From Deroplatys truncata (lineage: Eukaryota; Arthropoda; Insecta; Mantodea; Mantidae), in the NCBI GenBank assembly GCA_030765065.1, contig CM060986.1, forward strand, positions 73,587,573 to 73,651,572: a stretch of DNA of 64,000 nucleotides, written 5' to 3'. The notes under the pieces are model-generated. The model was given only the letters and a program-made list of their open reading frames with translations, was not told where the DNA came from and ran no database searches. This document shows positions 14,201 to 27,500 of the stretch, piece after piece; the first letter of the stretch is position 1; every line of letters begins with the position of its first letter. Both the position numbers and the translations under genes were made by a program.

Positions 14201-15513
14201 GCTTTAAAAATAAATTTAAGAGGTGTTTAAATGTGCCAGGGTACTTCCAAGCATCTACAGTTCTAACATTTGGCTAACGTGTAGATTTAAGTTTTCAAAT
14301 CATTACTATTCTATTAAAAAAGTAAAAAAATGTTTTTTTCTTAAAAAATGGTCAAATTTTAGCTGTTGTCCCTCTTAAGTTATAACAATTTGTTTCATAT
14401 TATGATTAGAATATCAATTGAATGTGCAACATTCGCATTACTTGTGCAGGTAGGAACAGAATTCAAATAGGTAGAAACATGAAAAGTGGTAATACATTTA
14501 ATAGAAACTGATATAAAAATGTAACTCTCAGCAGGCTAAAAACCAGAATTTCCCTATAATAGAAAACAAAAAGGGGTATTTAATTTAGTTTAAATATATA
14601 TTAAAACACTATGAAATATAATTTACTTGAAAGAAGCTTGAAACAGTAAAGCAGGTAAATAAGTTCAAACATTAAGTCAAATTGGTAACACAATTGCTCA
14701 ATAAAAACAGACATTGACTCATGAATTTTGAAGTCCCACTGCCAGACATTTTCATCAAGTTCATCATGCCATCAGTTGCCTCTATATACTGGGACCAGAA
14801 TAATGTCAGTTGAATTACAGCTGAGAATGAAAGCAAAAGGTGTCGAAACATATCCTGATTTTAAAAGACAAGTGAAGCAATTATGTTACCATTTGATTAA
14901 AAGTTTCAATAAGGATAATAAAGGTGACATTTGCTCCTTATTCTTCTTAGTTTCCTTCACTTTGAATTTGATTCATCTGTTTATTGATATCTGGATGTCA
15001 GGATGTTGTTTCTTTGTATTCCCACTTACATTTTCTCACACCCTCTCCCTCTCTTTGCATTATTTGTATGCATCAGGTGACTCCGACACAAAGGATTGCC
15101 ACAAATTTCACAAGATTTAAATATGCTTCATTGTCAATCATGCTGTGTCATTCCATGTGTGGCTGAGAAGGGAATGCAAATGCTCATACTGTGTACTTCT
15201 CAAAGTTGTGTTTTATGTCAATTGTGTTTATCAGAACATGCATACCATGGAAAGTCCATCATGGATTTGCAGATTCTCTGCATATCAAATTTATCCTCCA
15301 TGGTCTAGGGGTACCATGCTGGCCTCTAGTTCCTAAGGTTGCGGGTTCAAACCCAGCAGAGGGTGATGGATTTTTTCGGGCGTAAAAATCTTTAGCATGG
15401 CTTCCTTCAATAAGGAAGTAAAGCCAGTGATCCTGTGTCATAGATTTACGGCACGTAAAAAAACCTCAAGCCTCATAAAGAGGTCTCTGAGCAAAATTTC
15501 TGGTCTTTTACGC

Positions 15514-15574
<61 letters not shown>

Positions 15575-18500
15575 AAGGGGCATTCAAATGAAACCTGGTC
15601 AGTGGTCTAACTTTGCATTACACGTAAGGTGGCCCCACGTAACTGCGTGTATGGTGGCACCATCTATTGGTAGAGCGACTGCAGCATGCACAACGTTTGA
15701 CATTGCATAGCGACAATGTGGTTTCACACCAAAGAGAAGGTGGTCACACAAGATATCGTTCCACTATTGAACATGAAGGCGAGTAAGCAGGAATGAGGAA
15801 TGATTCGATTTTTAACAGCGTAAGGAGTTGGAGGTCATGAAATGTAACGAGGATGAAGGCTGTGTACGGTGAGTACAGTCTGTGTTGTTCAAGTGTGGTG
15901 AAATGGCGCAAAAGATTCCTTGAGGGGCACGAGTTGCTGGAAGACGACGCTCGCCCTGGACAGGCTCATCATGTCTTCACAGCTGAAATGATTGTGGAAG
16001 TGAATGCTTTAATCTTGGGCAACCGCAGAATCACTGTGGACGAGATCCATCGGTTACTGGCTATTAGTGTGGGCACCATTCACACCATAATGCATCAACA
16101 CTTGAAATTTTGAAAAGTTTGTGCGCGGTGGGTTCCCCACCAACTGACCGCCGAACAGCGCAGTCTTTGAGTCATCTGCAACGTTATCATGAGGAGGAAT
16201 ACGCTTTCTGTCGCATATTGTCGCTGGTGACGAAACATGGTGTCACCATTTTGGACTGGAAAGCAAGCATCAGAGCAAGCAGTGGAAACATGCGACTCAT
16301 CACATCCAAAGAAATCAAAGGACGTGCACACCAGTTCTGGTAAGGTCATGATGTCCTTTTTTGACCACAAGAGCCCACTGCTTGTCAAGTTCCTGGAACG
16401 GGTAACCACCATCAATGCCCAGCATTATCAAGCCACTTTACAGAACCTTAGACGAGCCATCAAGTCAAAATGCCCAAGCTTCTCAATTAGTTCTATGCAG
16501 AAAATGGACATGTAACTTAAGGATACCAATCAGGGCAACTCAGCACTGCACACAATAAATTTCAGTTTTAGGTTCCACTTGACATAAATTGATTTTAAAC
16601 ATCTCTTACAATAGAGTATGTGCTTCCTAATAAAGCTACATGCAGAAATAGAAATTCAGTCTGTATTTCACAAAAAGAATTTTATTCAAGAAATTTCATT
16701 AAATTTCGCCATTATAAGAAATGCTCTTGCAATGTAAATTCTATGGAAATCAAAAAAATTAATTTTCTTTCCTTTAAAAAAATTCAAAAATACAAATTTG
16801 CAAACTTTCAGGGTTAAGCAAACAGTGTGTACCATTCACCACAGGAAATGCAGAAACATGTTCACTTCTCTCTCTTAAGGCTTCTAGCAGTTAGTACGTG
16901 CTTTTCATTTAAAGATTGTCTGAAGCTAATTTTTAAATGAACAGAATTAAACATCTAAGGTTTTAACATGCTGTAAACTATCTGAATTTCACATGTTTGT
17001 GATATAAAACCTGCACTAATGCATTTTAAAACTAAAGTTTTATTTCTTGAACTGGAAGCATTATAAACTCTAAAAATCATACCCCTCACCACAGATTCAG
17101 AACAGAATAGAAGACGTAACCCGGTTTTTGATAAAAGACTCAATTGTGTTATCGTTCTACATACCTGCCATATAGTCAGAAAGTATTAATGGAAGAATAA
17201 ATGTGAATATATTCCAGTGTTAAAAACAAATCTATATTTAACACAAGGTAAAATAAGTTTCTAAAAGTAAGCAAATGTGGCTTGAGGCTAAAGCTACCGA
17301 TAGTACTATGCTGGTTGAAGACAATATTAGAAAAGGATTTTAAAAAAAATCTGTATCTGAGGAGGATATTGTAGTTAATGGTCTTAAATATCAGTTATAG
17401 CCAATTACATAAAGTCTTCTTTAGTTTGGTGACAATGACAAGATATTTTAGAGCACATAATTTTCAATTAAAAATAAATGTAATACAAACATATTTAAAG
17501 CATATATTTTTACTTTCTCTACCACATACCTAGTAGGTAGAGAAGGTACTGCACTCCACCCAAAAATTTGATATGAAGATTTCGCTAGAAATATATGCTT
17601 TGAGACACCCTGAATAAAAAAAAAGCATTTTTTCAAAAAGCCATGCATGCGTGTGCACACACACATTCTTTTTCTTCTTCTTATTTCTTCTTTTCTTTTC
17701 CACGTCTTCCAAGAATTTGTCACAAAGATGCAAGAAAATACCTCCACTACAAACTAGCCTTTGCATGGAAGATGGTTCAAAATTTTCAATTCTCAAACAT
17801 GGTTTAACAATTTTGATATAAATACCATATGTTTAAGATAGTTAATGACCTGGAAGTCCTTTTCATTCGGAAGGAATTTTGTATAACTGGTAAATAGAGA
17901 TATAAAAATGCAATACAAAAAATGTGTATCTCTTTAAAACACACAACTTATTTCAAATAACATGTTTGTAGCATTAGCCATTTCTGAGATATCTGTTGTT
18001 ATTGTTTTGAATTTTTCAAACTTATGTCAATTTTTAAAATGTTGTCACTTTTCAGTTGTTTTTTGCGATGTTGTAGAAAGAATATGGAATTTCTGGACCA
18101 GCTTGTAGTGACTAGCTTTTAAACATCTGACTATCAATTCAGTTTTTTCTATATCCCTTGTACCTTCAACAAAATTTGTAATAAAACTATTTGTACAAAG
18201 GTTCTATTAACATGAAGTAGTTAGAAAAATAAACTTTTGTGTGAGTAGTTTGTAAAGGCTATATAAAAATGATGCTATTCAATTGTTTCTTGTGATGTTG
18301 CAGAAAGAGCATGCGATTTCAGGGCCAGTACACAGTGACACACTTTTAAACTTTTGACTATTACTATTCCCTTTGTACCTATAACAAAATGTGTAATGAA
18401 ACTATGTATGTAAATGTTTATTACATGAATTAACTTGGAATAGAAGAAATAGCTTTTGCAAAACAGTTTGTACACACTGTATAAAAGTATAGTGGGTAGA

Positions 18501-21500
18501 GAAAGTCAAGTGAATGTAACACATTAGATTTTTATTTTATAAGACAATTTGAGATTAACAATTGAGCACAAAGTTTCTGATTTGAATTTTATGTCAAGAA
18601 ATGCATAATTTCAATTCCAAAGAAGTTATCAACATTTCTATTATAAGCTCAGAAACTTATCTTGTGTAATGTTTCTTGTCTACAGCAATGTATTTATATA
18701 ATGGGGATGAGAGACTTCGCCCTGATGCATCTTTGTTGCTGGCTCTGTTATTATACAGTGATTACATCCTGTCTGTTCCTGAACCCAGAAGTAGTGGTGT
18801 GCCATGGCATCGCATTTCACTTCCAGAATTAATAGCTAGACGAATGATACTGCCATTTGTTTGCCATACACATTGGCATACCAGCCATTACACGGAAGTC
18901 TCTGCAAAAAGTAAGTTCAGCCACAAACTGAATGGCTTAAGTGCATTTCAGGCACAGCTAACTTGCAGCTCTGATTTCACACAGCGCTTCTATGCAGGTT
19001 TTGAAAGGGTGAACATAAAGAGAAACAGACAATGAGAAAGGAGGGACTAGTGGGGAAACTGTCAGACGCAGCTCTGCCATTTCATTCTTGCATCACACAG
19101 GTGCTCTGATATCACAAGTAACCAAGCCTTTCAAGTTCACTGTAAACTTCAGATGAATGAAGGTTTGAACATTTCCTAAAGAGCAAGGAGAAATAGTAAG
19201 TAAGAGTACAGTAGTAGAAATGTGGTTAAAAGAAGAGCAGATAAATATAAAGGATTTGAATATATTGGAAGAAAGGGCAAAATAGTGGCAAGGAAGGGGA
19301 GAGTTTTCTGGAGGGATAGGTTTTTTGTAAGGCAAACCTTAAATAGGGGAATAAAAGAAACAGGTCCAGAAGTAAAGAAATTATAATGGAGGGCAAGCAG
19401 ATAGAAGAGAATGTATGTATAGGAATAGTATATAATGGCCCCGTGTCATTGTAGTTCCATAACTCTGATCTCTTTAAACAAATGGAAAGAGACATAGAAG
19501 AGATAAAAGAGAAATATGTGAACTTAGAAGTAATAGTAAAGAGAGACTTTAATATTAGAATTGGGGAAAGTGATGTGAGTGTTGAAGGTGATTGAATGAG
19601 TGGTGAAATAGTGTAGAAACATGAGAAGTTTAGACAAAGTAAAGACAAGGTTGTTGATAGAGAATGTGAAAAATTTATGGAATTTTGTGAATTGAATGTT
19701 TTGGATATTTTGAATGGAAAATATGGTGAAGATGAAAAGAGGGAATTCAACTTTGTTAGTAGTAATTGGCAAAGTGTCATTGATTACATATTGCATAGAA
19801 AATGGGGATTGGAGGGAAGGGGGGAGGGAGAGTATTGATGAGGTGCATAGGATGTTCTGCAGAGAAGTACTAGGGTTACCGAATGCAGTTGTAAGACAGG
19901 TAGCTCAAATGAAATGGGCAGAGTATCAAGTAAGGGAAAGATAATGGAAAGAGCTCTGAAATATTGGTTTAGAATCTTGAACTTGGGCAAAAAAAATTTG
20001 TTAAGACAGTGCTTAGAATATCAAGAAAAAAGCTTAAAGAATAGTGGGTGGGTAAATAGTGTATGGAGTAATTTGGAGAATAATGAGCTAGGGAAGATTT
20101 GGAGAAGAAGAAAAAATAATGTGAATAACTTTTGGAAAATGACAAGGGAGAGATTTGAAGATGTAGAAGAAAAGAGCGTATCAGAAAAAATGGTTTAAGA
20201 TAGATAGAAATTTTCTATAACTGAAATGTTTTATAAGGACATTAGGAGATAGGGAAATTTTTAACTAAAGTTAAAAATAAATAGATTGGATAGTGAATAG
20301 GGATAAATAAAGTAAGAAATTAAGAATTAAAGGAAGTTGACTGAGGAAAATATTGTAATTTATGAATAGGACCAATAAAGAGCCAGGGCTAAATGCCAGT
20401 CTTAATTTCGTTTTATGTTTTGTATATAGCTTAGTACAATGAATTAAATTAAAGAAAAAAGTAAGAGTAGAATGTTAAATTAGTGTTCCCAAAACTCAAC
20501 TCTGGCTAAAATGGAACATTATCAGTACAAGTTGAGGAAAGATGCTAATCTTCTTAGTAACAGCAGCTCTATGGAAGAATTATTATACTTTGTTTTTAAT
20601 TACTTGTACTTGCATTAAAACATACAGTTTGTTACTTTTTTATGGCATTAGCATTCTCAAAACTCTTGCCATTGTATGTTTAGATTTTCCCATGAGTAAA
20701 TCTACTTTGGTGTGCTATATGAGCATTTTGCGCAACTCTTAATCAAATAATTATAATATAAACGTTTCCTTATGACTCAAAAATCAATTGCAACAAAAGG
20801 AATTGAGTATTATCTATGCATCCTTACCTTATAATAGTATCTGAATTATGTAATGAGTAAACATTTCTATGCAAGTATTTGTGATTAAATAAAAGAATCA
20901 GAAGTGTATGTATTAAAAATGTCTTTTATTTTTGGCTCATATGGAAAGTTCTGTTGCATGGAAATGATTATTTTGCTTCTTGTTTTAATTCATGACCAAA
21001 CGATATATTGCTATTAAACAGGAATATTATTGAAGAAAGAGAACAGCATATCTTTGCTTCGTCTTATATGGAATGCAGAATGGTTTGGCAGTTTGGAAGA
21101 AATACTGAAATGGCATACAGTTCCACCTAACACTTCAGTATCCGAAAGTGAGCTTGAATTTTCTTCTGAATTGAAACTCACAGATGAAGAACTTCAATGC
21201 CTGAAAGTGACTGCAGTAGCCAGTCGTAGCAGACAACATTTATATGATATACAAAATGCAACTACACATCGAGCTGTGTTCATTGCTGTGGATTTCCTGA
21301 CTGGGTATGAAATAGAATATTAATTCTTAAAAATGAATATTTTTGAAGTATTTAATGCACTAAGAAACTTAACTGTGTATTTCTCAAAAAAATTTAAAAC
21401 ATCAATGTAATAGCATATCTACTACTTTAGAATCCTTCTCATCTTGTTTGATTTTTCAACATGTGAAATGTATTCAAGATATGGAGTAGAGAAACTAGAA

Positions 21501-24500
21501 TACAATAAAATAAGATTAAGTAGAATAATATTAATAATTTTCAAGTACAGGCTCCTTTTTAAATGAATCGCACTAAGAAAAAGGGACTAAAGGACATATA
21601 TGCCTTTTGTGTTTATCATAAGCAAAGCATTGTAATGACTGACATGGGTGGCCAAGGTCTTAAGGCATGAACTCATGGATGGGAGGTCTGAGGTTCAAAT
21701 CTTTCCAGGACTGTCCTCCCTGACTTGAGGGCTTTCTTCAGCCGTCATAATTGACAACTTCCAGAAAGTTAACCTAAACTTAGGCATGGAATGTTTCTTT
21801 TCCAAATTTTTTTTGCCAATTATTATTTCATTCCATGTATCACCAGTGTCACTTCCTGTGGTACTGTATGAAGTAAGAAAGAGCATTAAACACTGTTAAA
21901 GAAAAAGAAAGAAAGATGGCATTGCAAAGCAGAATTTGCTCCTAAGCATATCAGATGAGTAGAACCATGTGCTAGGCTTCGTGATGGACTTTATGCTATC
22001 GACTAAACTTAGTAAAAATATTAAGTTGAAATATATAGCGCTTAGGGACACTCAGATTTCCATTGTAGCGAAAGTTACAAGATATTTTAAAATGTACAAA
22101 ATGCATACAAGTCATTTGTAACATATTTATGTGTGTTTTGACCAAAATTGACTTAATCCATTTCTCCCATTAGGTATTTGTTAGGAGTTTGATGTGGGTG
22201 TTAAGGGTTCAGGTAAAGGTGGAGGACAGGATGGGGACTTTTCTCCTTTTATCTTCATTCTGCACTGCACAGGACTTTGAGGTGGTGAGCAGGGTTCTCT
22301 TTCTCAGGTACAGGATTTGATATGAGGTAAACTGATTCACACACAATTTATTTTCATACTTCTACTTTTATCTAACGTCTATACTTTGCCCTGATTACCC
22401 CTGCCAAAACCTTGCACACATATGCATTTCCCCATCATATCTCTCTTGCAGTCTCTCTTTAAATAAAGATGCCTCTGTTTGCCTTAATTTGCTTCTATGA
22501 CTTTTAACTATTGTTGTCATATTTCCTCACCTACCTATATCAGCCAAATTAGCTAGATCTTTTTTGGAACGTATGTCCAGATGTGCCAACTAGTTTGTGT
22601 GTTCTTATGGATTTTAAATTGTTAGTATCAAGATCTTTACTGTCTTTTTCCTCCCAGTTTATTTTAAATTTTTAAAAGCCCAATGACTTTATGCTTTCTT
22701 GGGTTTTCTGGGAAGATCTGGAAGTTTAACAATCAGTTTAACAAGTGGTCTGTATTGCATGGACTTTTCCTCTCTTTCCTGCACAAATATGCTGTAGTTC
22801 CCCTTAGATTTCAGTTGTGCTGGGTGCTTTGTGAGGATGGATTTGCTTTATTTTCTCCAAGGACACTTCACTCTTGAGGGCTAGCTTTCCTCAGAATACT
22901 GCTGTGGCAGCACAAGTAGTTCTGACCAGGTTAAATTAGAATTTGTCATCATATGATATGGTAGTTGATGATGTCAGCCCTTTTTCCCCTCCATTCTTGC
23001 TAGCTTGCCTGCTGGAAATTGTGATGGAAAGAACTGCCATGGTTGGCAAACTGTCAACACCTTCTCTCCTGTCTCTGAGAACTAAGGCCAATAATGGAAT
23101 GCAATAGTGTTTTTTGGTATTATATTTGTTAACTTCTACACAGACACATTTTAAATATCTCTCATTAGGATATTGTATTCTGTTGGGCATTTTGAAATTC
23201 TAAATTTACATGATCTATTTACTACTCAGATATGCTTACAAGTGTGTATTGGTAAAGAGTTTAATGGGGCACGTAAATGTTTAACTGACTTTCAGAACAA
23301 TAACTTTTTATTCTGATTCTTATCTAAAGTTATTTAGAACTGCTGAGGCACTGCTTTTGTATTTAATGAGAAAATCCTCAGTTCTGGGGATTCGGATTCT
23401 TATGGAATTGTTGTAAAGTGTTATGTGTTAAATATAATTCTTTTCTATATGATTAATGATTCAAATTTGAGAATTAAAGTTAATGTTGCACATTGCTGTT
23501 CAAAATACTAATTTACTGTATATATTTATACACTATTGTTTTATTAATATAAATATTAATTTCAATAATAATCACCTCAAATGTACTTGTGTACTTTATT
23601 CAGTTCCAGTGTGAATTTGCTTCCCCTCTAATGATCCATACGTTTCCTCATCAGCACACATCCAAGTTCAGCAATTATATTCACTCTCCCAGTGGGAATG
23701 GGGAAGTTTAGGTTATATTTACACGCAGATTGGAATCTATTTTTAAGATTTTAGGGAGGAAATGCAGCATGAGTTGTAATTCTTTCCATAAAGGAAAGAG
23801 TGCTGCATGGCTCATTTCTTTAAAATTTAAGTATATGTGTATACTTTGATAATTAATTTGATGTATTCCTCATCACATTTTAACACTTTTTGTGAGTTTT
23901 GCAACTAAATTTGAGTGTCCCTAATAGTGTTGTTGTTGTTGTTGTTGTTGAAATTTTCTTTAATGTCCTGTGTGAGTCTTACAACCTGGTGTATTGCTGA
24001 GCTCTCCTTCCTAAATCCAGCTTGTTCAGGGACTAATAGATTTTGTGTTTCTAGATAGTATGTCAGTCTTGTAGCTACCATTCTTTCTAAGAGTTTTGCT
24101 ATGTTTGATTTAAGGATATTGGTCTATAACTATCTATCATTTGAGTTGGTTTTCCTTTCTTCTTAATGAGTATAATTTTTGCTTTCTTCTACAGTGTTGG
24201 TATGTTATTTCTGATTGTCCAGATTTTATTGAAAATTTTTAATAAAGTATGGAGTGCTTCATGTCCTAAATTCTTGAGGAGCTCTGGATGTATGTTATCA
24301 GGACCTGGGCTCTTTCTATTTTTTTGTTTCCTTATTGCTTGCTTTATTTCTGGGAGTGTGAATGGTTCATTGAAAATATTTTGAAAGTTAGATGTATCTT
24401 CAAGGTTGCTATTTCTTAAGTATTTATTCTGTTTTTTGTTTTTATATTTTAATGTAGTACTAGTTTTATAGTATGTTGCTAATTTTTCTGCTATAAGGTT

Positions 24501-27500
24501 ATCCTCGTATATTTCTTTATTATTGACATTTAATGGCTGATTTTGTTGATTTTCTCTATTTATTTGTATAATGTAATTATGTACTTTAGTACTATTGTTC
24601 TATAGTCTAGTTTGTGTATAAATTCTTCAAAGCTCTGTTTTTTTTGACAGTTTTATAGCCTATTTTAACTGTGCGGTTGCTTTTCGCCATTCTATAACAT
24701 CTGCTTTGTCTTGTGTCCTTTCTGCTTTTTCTCTAGTTTTATCTCGTTTTGATTTGAGTTGTGTTAACTGTTCATTCCAGAAGGGTTTGTATTTGTGAAT
24801 TTTCCCTCTTGGGATACATTGTTTGGCAGCTTTTAAAATTGCGGCATTTAGTTCTTTCACTACTTTGTTTATGTTTTGTTCCAATTTAATTTCTTTGAAA
24901 AGTTTGTTTGTTTTTGTTTTATATTCTTTCCAGTGTGCCTTTTTGAAATTCCATTTAGGCTTTATTTTTCCTTTTGTTCTAGGCGGTTGACGATTTAGAT
25001 CTGTTTTTGTTATTATGGCTCTATTTCCACTACCACTATCTTTGATTACACAGGCATGCTTCCCAAGCCCTAATAATGTTTAAAGTGTTCTTTATACAAG
25101 CATTTTGTTCTTCTAAGAGACACACACACGCACACGCACGTGCACGCACACACAAAAAGTAATTTATTTTAATTATTCCAATACTAATGAATATATTGCA
25201 ATGAAACTTGAAGAATTCTGCAAGAAATGTGGTGACATTATAACATGGTGGAAGTGGCTGCCATTTGCATTCAAGCAGGTTTGAATTTGCCAGACCATAT
25301 TATCGGATGTCTTCACTAGGATGTCCTCATTTATTGCCTGGATCTCTGTGATGATGTTTTCTTTCAAAGTGTCTATGGTTCTTGGTTTGTTCTTATAAAC
25401 TTTTTGTTTCAGGTGTTCCCACAAAAAAAAAAAAAAAAATCAGGTGATGTCAAATCGGGTGAGCACGGCGGCCAAAGCCCTTTCAAAATGACACAGTTGC
25501 CAAAAAAAGGCTGAATTTCGGCCATGCTGGCGATTGTTGTATAGCATGTTACATCATCGTATTGGAAATACCCCATGGAGAGTTCCTGATTCTTCAGTTG
25601 ATTTACAAACATTGAATATTTCAAGGTATTCATTTGTTGCAATGGTTGTATTGAAGAAGATGGGAACAATTATTTGCCGTTGGGATATTGCATACCAAAT
25701 ACCAATTTTTTCTGAATGAAGGGGTTCTTTGTGCATCATATGGGGTGTTCACTTACCCAAATATAGAAATTTTATGTATCCTGACAGGTGAAACCATGCC
25801 TCATCTGTGAACCAAGTGTAGTTCAGAATGATCAGATTATTTTGAAGAAATGTTTGAAACATTTGACTTGCTTCACTTTGTCGGTTTCTTTTAATTCTTG
25901 CACCACAGCGAAACAGTAAGCATGAAGCTTCGCATTTTTTGCAGCACACTGACAGATGCTTTTGGACATTCCTATTTCTTGCAAAAGTCGGAGTGATTTA
26001 GAGGGAGACACCTTCACATTCCTGATCGTGTCCTGTGTCATTTGTTCTCTACCTCCTGCATGTCTGTCCAGTAAAGTTGCATGTGTTTCAAGTTTCTTCA
26101 ATAAGGCCCAAATGGTGGATGTTGATTATATCCAAATTTCTCTTGACATGCCTGTATTGAGTCTCCAATACATTCAAATAATAAACACACACTCTTCTAG
26201 AGTATACCAATTCATCTCAACTGCACTGCACTTTACTTTATTTGTCTTTCTAGAACTGAACTGTATTGAGTCTGCTATCATATATACTCAAATTACTAAT
26301 AAACACAATCAATGATTATTTGTACAACACAACAATCACAAATAAGCCAGCAGATAAGCGCGTTGCTATTATTCAAATTGCACCACACAAGTCTGCGTTC
26401 AGTAGTGGATGGGACACACTGTATATCATATATACAATTTTGATGTTTATTTTAATTTTATTTTTTCTAAAATTAATAACCATATTAGTAAATAATAAAT
26501 TGCAAAATCTTCATATACATATGAGAGAAAAGAAGATATGTCATTCACTCAATGATATTCAATACTAACATTACTTTTATGAAAGTTGCTGGGATATTTA
26601 GAATTTTTGGTAAGGTAAGGTCCATGATATGTGTGCTCATCCTTAGTGTAAAATGTATGTATTAACCCAAACATTTTGCAGTCCTCCATCACAGCACTAT
26701 TATTTTTTAAAATGCATAATTTGTCCTGGAATTGATAATTTAATAGTTGCTTACGTACAAGAACAATTTTAAGCAGAAAATATACATGTTAGATACAAGC
26801 AGTGGGTTACTAGACAGAACAAATTTGAAAACTTTGGATTCTCCAATACAAGAATATGTTGAGAAAACTATCAAATAAACTAAAGATTTCAATAGGCACA
26901 TCATGTGTTTCTAACTCAGCAACATCTGTTTTGGCTAATCTTAAGGAAAACCTCAAAGAAGGAGATTATATTATTTGTGATTTTTCAGAAAACTGGGCTT
27001 TTGCTGTGCAAGATTCAGTCCAAACCATACTTTGGAACAACAATCAAGCCACAATGCACCCAATTGTGTGTATTTCAAACAATGAAGTGTAATATGCCCC
27101 ATGAACTTCGTTGCAATTTTAGAGTTCCTGAAACAGGATAACAGCGCTGTGCAGGTTTTTCAGACATAAGTGATGGAACTTTTGAAACAAAATATTCAAA
27201 ATCTTAAGAAGATTTATTATACTTTTGTGATGGAGCCAGTCCACATTATCAGAATAAGAAACTATTTTCTAATTTGTGCTATCATGAGCACAATTTTGGC
27301 ATCCTGTATTTCTTTGTGAAATCACATGCAAAAGGACCCTGTGATGGTCTCAGAAGTGCCACTAAAAGTCTGGCAATGAGAGTCAGTCAGTCCATAACCA
27401 TCTCAGGATCCAATCACGACTCATCATAAATGTTTATTTGAGCTATATAATATATTTCCAACATAACATTTATGTTTTTCTTGAGCTTCAAAATCAGCTA

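Noticed and set aside
14728..15120. 130-codon + frame
   Set aside because: Low-complexity start, no recognised domain, and exons e and f already join in phase across it.
18911..19035. Extension of exon f past 18910
   Set aside because: Open by chance; using a later donor breaks the phase to exon g, and gtaagt at 18911 is the best donor.
19226..19780. 184-codon minus-strand frame
   Set aside because: It is the reverse of an A/G-rich LINE endonuclease region on the + strand; the Ser/Phe/Leu-rich content is what such a shadow gives.
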